Shown: positions 18,518 to 30,100 of the stretch, in pieces
Layout of the letters: the number at the start of each line of letters is the position of its first letter
How positions within the stretch are numbered: the stretch's first letter is position 1
Assembly: GCA_013396755.1 (NCBI GenBank)
Contig: VWZF01002523.1
Span: forward strand, 1 to 64,000
Direction: 5' to 3'
Source: Sclerurus mexicanus
Lineage: Eukaryota; Chordata; Aves; Passeriformes; Furnariidae
DNA: 64,000 nucleotides
Notes under the pieces: model-generated
Told to the model about the DNA's origin: nothing
The model's database searches: none
What the model saw: only the letters and a program-made list of their open reading frames with translations
Program-made: the position numbers and the translations under genes

Positions 18518-21500
18518 CTGTTGAAAGAATAATAAATGTCATCAAAAACTACTGCGAAAACCTGATGACTGCTCTCTTATTGCTTTTTAGCAAAGCCATC
18601 TTTTAGGTGTGCATCTTGTCTGCACACCTCCAATTTTTCCTTCATAGATTTAATTGGAGTATACTCCACGTGTGCAACAATACACATCTTTCGGAGAAAA
18701 GAAACAAAAAACCTGTAAGTTAGAATAGTGAAAAACTGATTTTCTTCAAACAAACTTAGAAACTACTTAACCCCAGTAAGTGACACACAAAAAACATGTC
18801 TGGTGTTAAAGCCTTTTGCCACTAACACATTACATCGCTTTTTTAGGTAGATTTTTGGACTGCAGACTAAATGGCTCAAAACTCAGATCTTGCCCTACTC
18901 TATTTTGCTGAAGATTTGCTAATACTGACCAACTGGAGAAAAATGACGCTGAAATAAAGAACTAAAATATTGAAAAGCTGTTTAATCAGAAGACTTCATG
19001 AGAATTTATACATGGTGGGTTTCAGTGAGGCTTACACAACAGCTTTTTAACAACTGAGTAGCTCAAGAACAACTTGTCTTCGTTACAGGATCAAAAAGCC
19101 TGCTGTTCCAAGTGACATACAAGCAAACACACCACATAACAAATTCTGTACTGCTTTATAGCAGAAAAATTCACAATATTTCAGGTCTTCATATTTATAC
19201 ATTTCTGAGTTGCAAGAGAGTTCAGCTGTAATACTTGTGGGCAACATCACTGCTCCTACTTGGAGAACATCCAGCATGGTAAAACTCATGCCATGATATT
19301 TAAAATTAAGTAAACGCAGGTGAAATGAAATCAGCAGGACAAGAGTAAGAAAATTCATCATCATTACTATCTCCAAAACATCAACAGCACAACAAAAAAT
19401 TTAGTTCTCTCAGTTCTCACCAAACAATAACAAGACACTAAATAGCACCAAGAGCTCCTACTAAAAAAAGGCAGCACAAATAATCCACTCCATCAAACTG
19501 CACAAAGGTCTTAAAATACACACAGACTGAAGTCTGAGCACACACAAATGACATTTCCAAGAAAGCTACTAAACACTTTTTAAGAATTACTTTTGACATG
19601 CTTGTTCAGAGACTGAAGATAAATAAAAGCCATTCTGCCTCATTTACCAGGATAAGCTAGAACAAATAAATGTGACTAACATAGACAGAGGGGTTTTTTT
19701 CCCTGGTTTAGGTAAGAAACACTTTGATTTACAAACAACTTCCCTACTTCCTCTTTGTACACAGAATTTCCCTTTCTCTGTAACTGACTAGAAATGCACC
19801 TTTCCTGTTTTTGCACATCTGCACTGATCTGCATCGAGAAATAAATAATAATCATCAGTGCTCCCACTACATTCTACAAACTGCTAAAATCATAAAAATA
19901 GAAGCCATATGCTGAGATCTGGTTTAAAAAAGCAGGTTTCACTCAGACATTAACTACAAAATATCTCTCATTGTATCCTTCAGAGTATCAGCGCTCAGCT
20001 ATTTTTCATAGTGCTTAAATTATACATGACTCCTGTCAAACCTATTTAAATACGCATCATGGTTGAGCCAACTCTTTCACTGACATCAGAAGCATGCAAA
20101 TACACTGAAAATAACAAGGGCGGTATTCTCAATGCATGAAACCCATATCAGTGCCTTTTAATGTCTAGATACATTTGTTTTGATACATTTCAATTAGCTG
20201 ATTTCATTAAACAGTAGGTAATGTTTCATAATAAGCATAAAAAATCCAAACAAAAAATTCTGAAATCATAGTCAGCATCCATTAGTTTATTTATGAGGAA
20301 AAAAACAGTACACGAATACCAAAAAACACCATTACCTTAATGAAAAATAAGAAGCATAAAGGGTCATGTATGAATAATGAGATCTCCACATATATGAAAT
20401 ATTGAATAATTTCTTGCTGCATCCCTGCTAAATAAACACTACTACATTAAAATGAGACAAATGAGAAAACTCTTTTCAGTCATCTATGGATTATCCAGAC
20501 TTAAAATGAACTGGAAAAACCATGTTTTTAGTTAAAAGAAACATCTCACTTTGCTGATTATATTAAGAAATACAAGCACTACTTTGAATATTTTGGAGGT
20601 TTTTCCTACATTTATCCATTTGAGCACAGGTTCCATCTGATGTGTCAACTTTATATGTCAACTTTATAGTTTAACTTTCACTTGGACAGTCTCACTACTC
20701 TTCATACACTCAGCTTTCTAGTCAGTAATAGAACTTAGCTGCCATCATTGTCACCACCCTGAGAATGAGAACAAACCCATAAATTATTCTTCTCAAATTA
20801 AAAATAATATTTAACTGATTTGAAATCCAGATTTATTTCTAAAATGCTGTGACGCAAGATCAGTAATTCCATCAAAGGTATCATGCTGAAAGGCAAACAG
20901 TTCACTTCTCCATTGCCCCGTGTAAATACACAGTGTGATTTCAACTGCGTTCTATTAGAGAAGATTAGAGCCAACCACTCCTGCCGCACTCCTCTATTAC
21001 ACCCTGTAAGTAACCTAACTTTGCATGTTAATAAGGGATAATTTTTATATTTACTTGTGCAAGGACTAGGCTATTCACGGACTCAGCACTGAAAAGAGGT
21101 ATGTGCCTACACCCATAGGTTTCTGACACAAACCCATAAAAGACAGATAGTTGCAAATGTACACTTCTTGCTTTTCTGAAGCTACTCCTAGTTCTTCTGA
21201 CATTAGCTCTTTAACTTGCCTTCTTAGGAATATACTACGAGCTACAACTTTCACGTTTTGTAAAGCTTTGTTTTCACTCAGCTCTCCAAGTTGTCCTCTC
21301 AGATGGAACACAGTATTTCATCACAGAATTAATTACCTGCAGCATTTATCCCACTAAAAATGCCCACAAGAAGTCTTCTGAAACCTTTACTGAAGTTGTT
21401 AATGCTTTCTGATATGACAACTAGGACACAAAACAAACTTGTCTCAAATGACTTCCTGCTGCCTCAAGGCCTTAAAAAGAGTTTCAAACCAGCATAATCA

Positions 21501-22600
21501 TCTGGATCCTAACAGAGACTGTAAATACTTTAAAATTACCTTTAAAATCTGCAATTTATACTGCTACTAAACAGTCACACGAAAAGCATCAAGCTGACAC
21601 TTTGCCAGGAATTACTGGAAAAGCACTTACTCACAGTTGAACTATTCTAGTCATGTTGGCCATTTCTAAGCCTGTTTTATATTTTAACCTCCCAAGTTCT
21701 CAAGGCCATTTCCTCCCTTGGACCAATCCCTCTCCTCTGCCCAGGCCTCAAGCTTATTTTCTGCTTTAACACCTGTACAAGAGACAACTCTCAGCCTCAC
21801 AGATGGATAAATGCAAATACTCACATAACTTACACTCCACCATAACCTACTCTTCACCTGCTGAGCTGCAGCAGGGAACTTGAATTTTGAACACTCATGG
21901 AGGATTTATCAATTATATTCTATCTCCATAAGCAGTTTCAATTTTTGAGCTACTGGGATGCATGCAACAACGTGAAAAGGCTTAAAAGTCACAGACTAGG
22001 TATTTTATAACAAAGAGTGCTGAACTAAACTGCAGGGTTGCTCACCAGTATTAAAAAAAGAGAAAAACCCACTGCATTCCAACTATAATTTGAAAGTAAA
22101 ATATGGCTTTGACTCTTCAGAAACAGTCTATAGAGCACTTACGCCTTGACTGGTAAGTCAATACCTTACTGTTGCTGCTCCATAGCATAACTGAGTTCTC
22201 TAAGTTGACCTTTGTTAACTTCTGTGACTTTCCCAGTTTGCCATGAGTTTTCCCAAGAACTAAAACGTCTCGCAGTACAAGTTTCAGGTACATATGAAAA
22301 AAACACATAAAGCACAAACCATTAACAGAACTATAGGTTCTACCTTAAGCTTTTAAATTTAATTGCCGTGTTAACAATGATGAATCAAACTCCGCTGAAA
22401 ACTGAAGGAATTAAGCTTTGAAAAGCTTATGAAAAAAATGCACTGAAATTTTAAAGACAACACTTCAAAATGTCTTCAAATACTTCAAAACCATACATAC
22501 TTCATTCCACAAGAAACTGCATCCTCCCACTCTGCTCTCAAAATTAAACTGAAGATTATAAACAACGTTTTCTGGTTCAGTGAGCAGAGAGACTAAAGCC
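18518..22600 (-). other. RO60 5' untranslated intron
   Basis: About 4 kb between the acceptor of the first RO60 coding exon (minus-strand pyrimidine tract ending TTCAACAG at 18518) and the CpG island. It is AT-rich, and I find no exon or recognisable repeat. Short open frames on both strands have no recognisable product. One or more untranslated RO60 exons could be hidden here, but they cannot be identified without transcript data. Confidence 0.55.
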
Positions 22601-23250
22601 ATCGCTCCAAATTACGGTGATAACAGGGCTGTGCAGCACAGCCCTCGTCCCCCTGAAGGCCCGCACTTCAGCGGGAAGGCCGGGGAGCGCTGCCCAGGCC
22701 ACGGCCGGGGATGTCCCAGGGGAGCACGGCAGGGACCGGCCGTGGGACCCACGCACGGCTCACACCTTCCCCTGCGACACCCGCAAGAACCTGCCTGTCC
22801 GAGCAGCGCGCTGGCAGCGGGGCGAGGGCAGCTTATCTTGCGCGGAGCAGAACTGCGAGGGGCGGCAGCCACAGCGGGCGGAGGGCGCTGCTCTCAGCGC
22901 TGAGGGCCGGGGGCGGCCGGAGGGGCCGCGGGGCGCTCCCCGTGCCCGGCCGCCCACCCGGGGGGCCCCCCCGGCCTCCCTCGGGGCCCCGGGGCCGGCA
23001 CTCGGAGCANNNNNNNNNNNNNNNNNNNNNNNNNNNNNNNNNNNNNNNNNNNNNNNNNNNNNNNNNNNNNNNNNNNNNNNNNNNNNNNNNNNNNNNNNNN
23101 NNNNNNNNNNNNNNNNNNNNNNNNNGGGCGCGGGGCTCCGGCCGGGCGGGACGGGCCCTGTCTGGGGGCCTCCCCCGGGCCCAGCACCGGCCCTGCCCAG
23201 GCACGTGTGGCGCCGCCGCCGGGGAGCTCGGTGGGGAGCCACGGGAGGAG
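22600..23250. promoter_or_regulatory. CpG island, likely RO60/UCHL5 bidirectional promoter
   Basis: Composition switches sharply from AT-rich to very GC- and CpG-rich (densest 22840-23010 and 23126-23225) with GGGCGG-like boxes. The island sits exactly between the 5' end of RO60 (minus) and exon 2 of UCHL5 (plus), which are head-to-head in other vertebrates too. The first exons of both genes should be here. I could not place the RO60 untranslated exon. The open frames crossing this island are composition artefacts, and three of them span the N gap. Confidence 0.75.
23010..23125. other. Assembly gap (116 N), probably hiding UCHL5 exon 1
   Basis: Unresolved bases inside the densest part of the CpG island. 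UCHL5 exon 2 begins in phase 1 at the codon for Gly26. The missing upstream coding part in human is about 79 nt starting with MTGNAGEW. No sequence resembling it is found on either flank, so it most likely lies in this gap. The 116-base length would accommodate it, if the length is a real estimate. Confidence 0.8.
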
Positions 23251-23510
23251 CTCGGTTGGGAGAGACCTCCGGGTCGGCTGGTCCGCGCTGTGACCGCACA
23301 GCGCTGTGTGACCGACCGTGGCGCTGAGTGCCCTGCCCAGCCTTTCCTTGAACCCCTCCACCACCTCCCTGGGCAGCCCGTTCCGGTGTCTGAGCACCCT
23401 TTCTGTGAATAAGTTCCTCAAAATGTCCAAGCTAAACTTTCCCCGGCCCAGCTTAAGACCGTGCTCTGCTCCTGTCGACAGCTGCCTGCAGTAATAGGGG
23501 GAAGAAGCTC
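23251..23510 (-). mobile_element. CR1 LINE 3' fragment next to the CpG island
   Basis: Minus-strand translation gives the CR1 ORF2 C-terminus (GLKLGRGKFSLDI..NLFTERVLRHRNGLPREVVE) between about 23340 and 23470. It is followed toward lower coordinates by the CR1 3' tail, with the diagnostic GGTTGGGAGAGACCTCC at 23254-23270 on the plus strand. The fragment lies within UCHL5 intron 1, only ~125 bp from the gap. It is unusually GC-rich for CR1, probably because of its location. Confidence 0.85.
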
Positions 23511-24160
23511 CCCAGGCTGGGCTCTGGGGCCTGGCCTTGGGCTGGGCGCGCTGCAAGGGGCTGCTTGGCCTTCTTAAACTTCATGTTGAATTGCGTTTAA
23601 AATCTTTGTCGGTACTGTGTGTGGATGGTTAGAGTGGCAGATAAGTCTATGCAGGATTTTGGCTAAAGAAGCGAAATCATTTTATGTTGGGTTACATTGA
23701 TTCATTGTTTCTGTGGTGTCTTTTTCTCCTGTCCAGACATGTTTCTCCTGTTATGTTTTTGTTTAACTAAGAGATTAATCTTCCACGTGCTAAGTATTGA
23801 ACCTTTTGGGCTCTGTCTTATGCAAACGTCTTGCTTGAGCGATTGTTTACACTATTTTCAGTCTGCTACCGTGGCTCTTTTTCTGGAGATAGATATTTTA
23901 ACTTCTGCTTTGGACTTGCTGATAATGCCTTTAAAAGCGCTATTTTCAGTTGAGCAAAGGATACGAGGTGACCAAAGATGTTTTAATCTCCTCTGCTTCT
24001 TTTTGAAATGCAAAGCCCATAAATAGACTTATCCCTAACCTGAAAGTGCAAGTTGTAAATGTAATATATGTCTTTATGTGTCTTTTTTCATGTGTCTTTA
24101 CCAGCTGCATCCCTTTCTACATGAATTAGTTGAAGAAACCTGTATTTTTCCTTGTTTCAG
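23511..24160 (+). other. UCHL5 intron 1, distal part
   Basis: Between the CR1 fragment and exon 2 I see nothing beyond a pyrimidine tract ending CTTGTTTCAG at the exon-2 acceptor. The open frame at 23697-24026 is AT/T-rich and has no family resemblance. Confidence 0.6.
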
Positions 24161-27100
24161 GCTGTAGAGGAGCACAAGTTGAAGAAATATGGAGTTTGGA
24201 ACCAGAGAACTTTGAAAAATTGAAGTAAGGCACATGTTTTTTATTTGCATTAGTCTAAACTCACTGAAAGAATGTGTATTAAACTCAGGTGTCTGGTTTG
24301 TAGCTCTTTTCTTTGGAGCTTTTTCTTGTTTTTCCTTCAGTTTCCACAGAAGTTTATTAGGATTTTGCTTTAAAAGAATACTTGGCAATTAAATTGCTTT
24401 TCAGTAATGCCTTGATACTTAATCTGGCTTTTCTGGATTTTGAGAGATGCTGATAGTGGCTAGAATATGGAAAGAGATTTCTAATCATTTTACCATTAGC
24501 TTGCATTGTATCTTTTAACAAATTCTTTGCTATATTTCTGTTCTTTGCTTTATCTCCCTTCTTCACATAACATGATACTGCAGGTGTTGACTAAAATAAA
24601 TTATTTTACTCTACTTACATGCATTTGTAACTTGTATTTCCTGCAAAACTCCTTCCATATGTATGTGAAGGCAAATAGGCTTATTATGACTGACAGTGAC
24701 TGGTGTGATATGGAACAGGTCTGCCCTCGTTAGGCAACATTAATTGCTTGACCATTTTGTCCATGGTGCATTCTTATCCATGTTCACAGACAGGATTTTA
24801 AGACAGAAATGTTACCTAACCTGGACTATGCTCCTGTATCCAGACCGGATATCCCACGCTTGTATAATTAACCTTTCAGAAGATGCAACAATTGGTACAG
24901 ATGATGTACCTTGAGAATTTTTGTCTCACGGAAGATACTTGACAAGCAACACCTGAATGGCAGAAATACTGCCTAAAAAGGGGGTTATTTGCTGCCTGTG
25001 CTGTGTTCCTCATGTGATACTTCGTCAGAACCTTATCTGTTCATAAAGTAACAGCTTTATGTGCATGTACTGCCAGATGCTTATTTTTCTAGTCCTGAGA
25101 GATGGCCAGCTTCCTTCCTCGCTTCCCATTTACACATACTATATTTTACACAACGTGTAAACAGTGAGAGTTAAAGAATATAGTAACATCTTCCATTTTT
25201 TTTCAAATTCCCCCAGTGGACCTGCTGTTTAAGAACACAGACTTGTGGTCAGAACTTAGGAGAAGTTTCTTATGTAGTACAGTCGTATGTTTGCCTTTTG
25301 TAGAGAAACCTTTGGCACCTTTGTGGCAATGACCTTAAATTCAGGTTGATGAATAAGTTTTTGCCTTAATGTAGTTGTAGATTCTGCAGAACTTTTTCCT
25401 TTACTGGTACATTTTTGTGTAATGGGATTAAAAATACACTGCAACATGTAGTAAAAGCTGTTCACTATGCAAGACGTGCAGTCTGAAAAGCAAGATGTAT
25501 TCTTAGTAGAAAACTAAGTTTCATGTGACCTTGTCTTTGAATGTTTCATCTGTGTCTAGGATTACCAAAACTTTGGTTCCAGCTCTTGCATATGATTGAC
25601 AAATGTTTTGGCAGCTGTTTATCACTAGCCAATTCAAAAGAGAGTTCTGCAGCTGTAACAGTTGCAGTAACCAGGAAAACTGGTCCTGACTTACAAAAGT
25701 TACGGCCTAAACGCCAGTTCACTTTGGGGTTTTATAGCACATATAGCAGGGAGCCTGAGTTGTATTCTGCCTAATTAAAAGACCACATCTGAAAATTTCA
25801 GTGCAAATTCCCTATGTTTATAAAGAACAGAATTACCGTAGTAGCATACAGTTAAGTTACAGTAGGGATTTCTGGATTTGATACTTTTCATTAGTACAGG
25901 TGACCTTTCTTCTGTCACTTTTGTTTTTCAGGCCAGTACATGGGCTGATTTTTCTCTTCAAGTGGCAGCCTGGAGAGGAACCAGCAGGTTCTGTTGTTCA
26001 GGATTCCAGACTGGATACAATATTTTTTGCTAAGCAGGTATGGCAAGTTCAGTAATTTCCCTAGATACATCGTGAATCATAGCTTTAATACTGAAAAATA
26101 AGCAATCTTTTTATTAATATGAACATTAAAAAATTAACATTTTCCAAGGTGAAATTATTTCAACAAATTCTTGAGAGTAAGAGCTGTGTATTGAAAGGTG
26201 ATGAACAGAGCAAATTAGTTTGATCTGTTAAGTCCGACAAAAACGTTGGCTATGGAAGAGTAAAGCTCATATGTATTGGACAGCCCACACAGTATCTCAC
26301 TCTTCTGTGCAATAAATAATGACTTGGTAAATGTTCTCAGCAGAATGAGCAAATTATTTTTTTGAAACCACTTTCAACAACTCCTTGAAAGAAATGTTTA
26401 TTTTGGTCCTGTTTTTTTCTTGTGTTTCTCAAATGCTCTGCAGCTGGGGCAGTGTAACTCTAGGACAGTACTTTCCTTTAAGGGTTTGCAGACCATTTTG
26501 GCATGCAAGTTTAACATATTTAAATCAGAAAGCTGAGTTTAAATTTAAGATTACGGGAAAATTTGGTTCTGCTGATGTAAGCCATTGTATTTTATTAAAT
26601 ACTGAATAGTACTGGAGTTCTGTGTTAGCGTTGACAGACTGCTGTGTGTGTGTGTGGTTTGCAAGCAAGAAAAGCAAGAGAAAATAACCAGAATGAAAGT
26701 AGGAGTGTTTAATAAGTGTTTTTAGATCTTTTTCCAGATGTGCTTCTGAAACAGTGGTAAATGTAACAGTCTAAACAAGAAATGTATCCCTATGTATGTT
26801 AATTACAAAACATTCATACCAAAGGGCAAAATATTAGGCTTTCTATGAAGACTATTACATTGAGTAGTTGTTGAAGGTTTTTTTTGTTTGGTTGAAGTTT
26901 TTTGTTGTTTTATTTTCCAGCACAAATACAGAATTGTTTTGTGTGTAAATTTCAGAATATGAAAAGGTCTCTGCACACTTTCAGCTGAAAGTGTAGAAAT
27001 ATGGAAAAGAATGGAAATAGCTGTCCTGGCCAATCTGTACCTGTGCTTCTGTTGTGTTTCTTTTATAGTCACCTGTTTCATGCTGTTGTGAATGACTTCT

Positions 27101-30100
27101 TTTCTTGGTCTTTTTTAATGCTGATTTTCTTCATTCTTCCCCTGCTGCAGCCCTTGAGTTCTGCCAAGCACTGCCCACCATTTTTATGATACAGTGATCA
27201 GCAGTGGTTTGCCAAATGTCTTAATAGTTTGATAGCTCTGATAGACACCAGTTTAAGTTATGATTTCTATCTAAACAAATATATTGTTAGTGATCATACA
27301 GAGCAGCCATGATGCAAAGAACCTCAGGGAAAATCCTTGTTGTAACTCTCAAAGGGTGGTTATGTGGCAGGAGGAAATTACTTTGATAGGAGTTGAGAGA
27401 GGAGTTTTTTGGTTTGGGATTTTCTTTTGGTTTGTTTTGTTTTTTTGAGATGGAAGTAAATCTTCGGCCACTCAAGGGATTTCATTTCTTGTTTCCAGTC
27501 AGTAGTTGAGGTTCTCCCAGAATTGCTGTTCTTGTGAGTGCTGAAAACTTTCAAAGAATTTGTCTGCTTGCTCTGCTTCTTTTGCATTTTTCCCCCCCTT
27601 CACTTCCCTTTTTGAAGTTTGACATTGGGTTTAAAAGGAAGTAGCTGAGGAGCTTTCTTGAGCTTTGAGATTGCAGAATGTACATCAAAAACTGTGGATA
27701 ATGTTAGACTTGATAACAAAACCCACAAAATTCAAGGCTAACAGAGAAGTTTTCATTATTTTGTAGCTTTCTTTGAAACTTTCTTTCATATTTCAATGCT
27801 TTCTTAAGCCTGAAACATCTTTGTGGAGGTGTAAGAACTTTGTAATCTGCTTCCTTCACCTTGCTGCTTTTAAGGAGGCTGCGCTGGAGTGACTCTTAAT
27901 TTTGGCATGGAAAGCAATTTCTAGAAATATTGATTCTTAAAATAGTAGTACCTGGTCACACCACTTGATGGCATGGAATAGATGTTTCAAAAGTAATTTG
28001 CAAAAAGTTTAAAATCAGTATCTTTTCTGTGTTTTAATTTGTTTGTCTGTCAAGTGCAGTGGCTTAGCAAAAGCAAAAATTCCTTGTAGACATATATATG
28101 CTTGTGTTTCATATCAGTTAATTTTGCCTAGACTGAAATATTGTGTCTGCATAACTGGTGAAATAGCTATGAAGAAATTGGTGTTAAAAGTCAACAGATA
28201 AATGAAAGAAACTGCTTTGGGTGTTTCGGAGGGATCTGCAATACCAGTTTAGCTCTGGTGACTTTCTCTTCAAAGAATGTTAACTTTGGTCAGGGATGAA
28301 ACTTGACAAGCAGTGTTTTGAGGATGTGTAGTTTCCTTGAGCGACTGTCTGTTCTGGTGGCGAGAGCAGGATGCCTTGGTCCTCTCAGCCTGTCTCTTTT
28401 CAGTGTCATGGTTCTGTTCCTCTCTTGCAATGGCTCCGCAGCTCATTGCGCTTGTGTGAACCACTGCAGCTCAGCAGCAGCTTTCTCTAGATGCTCTCTG
28501 CATATTTTCTGGGCTGGTCTCCTGCTGTATTATGAGATGTGTTTATTCAGTGAGTCTGTACAGGACAAAGCCAGTAACAGGTAAGTGAAAGAGAACAGGA
28601 GTTTGTGGTAGTGCTGAGGTGGTTGCATTTCTTGAGACTGTAGTCTGTGCATCCTTCTGAGTCACCCAGGAGCAGAAAGGAAGATGAGCATTAATACTGA
28701 ATATTTGTATTTTGGAAGAGCAAGTCCTCCCAGCCTCTGTGCATAACCTCTGGGGTTATGTGCCTTTTTCGTTTTCTCTATGTGACTTTTTTCTTCACTA
28801 TGAAAGTGATGGTGCAAAATAACAGTATGTTCATTTGTAGGCTGGAATTCCAGAGCAAACAGATTTGTTAGGAAAATTTGTATAACAACTAAGGTTATTG
28901 ATCTGTTGATGTATCTTCAAAACTGACATGACAATGGAGTCTTAAAAATCTCAAGAAGTCTTTGCCTCTCATTCCTTTCCCATGCATTTTTTTCTTTTAA
29001 ATGTTATCTAATGAGATTTGGTACAATTTGTTTTACTGCAGACATGTTTTAAAATGTCGTGCTGAATCCTCTATGTGGAAGACAAAGTTAATGTAACATT
29101 AATTCAGTATGGGAAATAAGTGATGTTATTACAGCATAGCTCTGTTTCTGTTCAATTGACTATTCTATCTTAAAAATCATTTAATTGGAGGGAACTTTAG
29201 TTAGATGTAAAAGGCTACAGCTCTCAAAGTATCTCTAGCAAAACATCTTTAAAATTGCCTTAGGTAAAACAGTTTTTGCTAAGAAGCTTGTGCATGCTCA
29301 CATTTTACTTATTTCCACTTTCATAGTGATGTTGTAGTTGAATTCCAAATGACAACTAGATCTTGTTTGAAGTTAAATCATGAGTATGTTGGGGGGTTGA
29401 ATTTAAAAGTCTGTCTGGTATGCATGCATATTAAAGGTGTGTTTTTTAATGGTCACTTTTATGTGCACTCATGTTAAATTTGGCCTCCCTGTTATGCCTA
29501 GGTATGATTTGGTCCTCTATTTGAGGCCACAGAACTCTGGATGATCTTACATACCCTTTGAGCTAGGATACCTAGGCACAATGAGGTGAGTTAAGGATAC
29601 AATTTCAGCCTTAACTCTGAATTTCCTGATTTCTGTGTTGCTTAAGTGGGCCCTTGCTGTTATTTTCACGTGCAGGGGCTACATGGTTATGCCTGCCCAG
29701 TGTATTCAGCTGCCTTCTGCACTGTTGGGATTAGTTGTGTTCTGTGCTCAGCACTGCAGGAGTGGAGGTGTCTCTTGACAAAGGTGAATGCCATTGTTGC
29801 AGACCTGAGAACTGCATTTTTTTAGTTTAATAAACTCTTCAGGTTTTATCACTGAAGTAATGGTACCCTGCCTTTGTTTGGTGCCATGTATTTATTTTAT
29901 TTTGTGTTGGTTGATGATAGAACATTAACTTGATTAATTTGGAATATCTTCTGAGGGAGGATCTTATAAATGTTTTGTTAATCGCAAAACATTGGGTTTT
30001 AGTAATCTTCATGCCACTAAGGGAAGTATCTGTGTTTTAACATTTCCAGTACTTAAATGATTTCAATTTTTGACTCTTTCTGGTTTATTAACATTAAGAT

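Noticed and set aside
22617..23327. Long open frames on both strands across the CpG island
   Set aside because: They pass through the 116 N and arise from GC-rich composition; none resembles the UCHL5 N-terminus or any known family.
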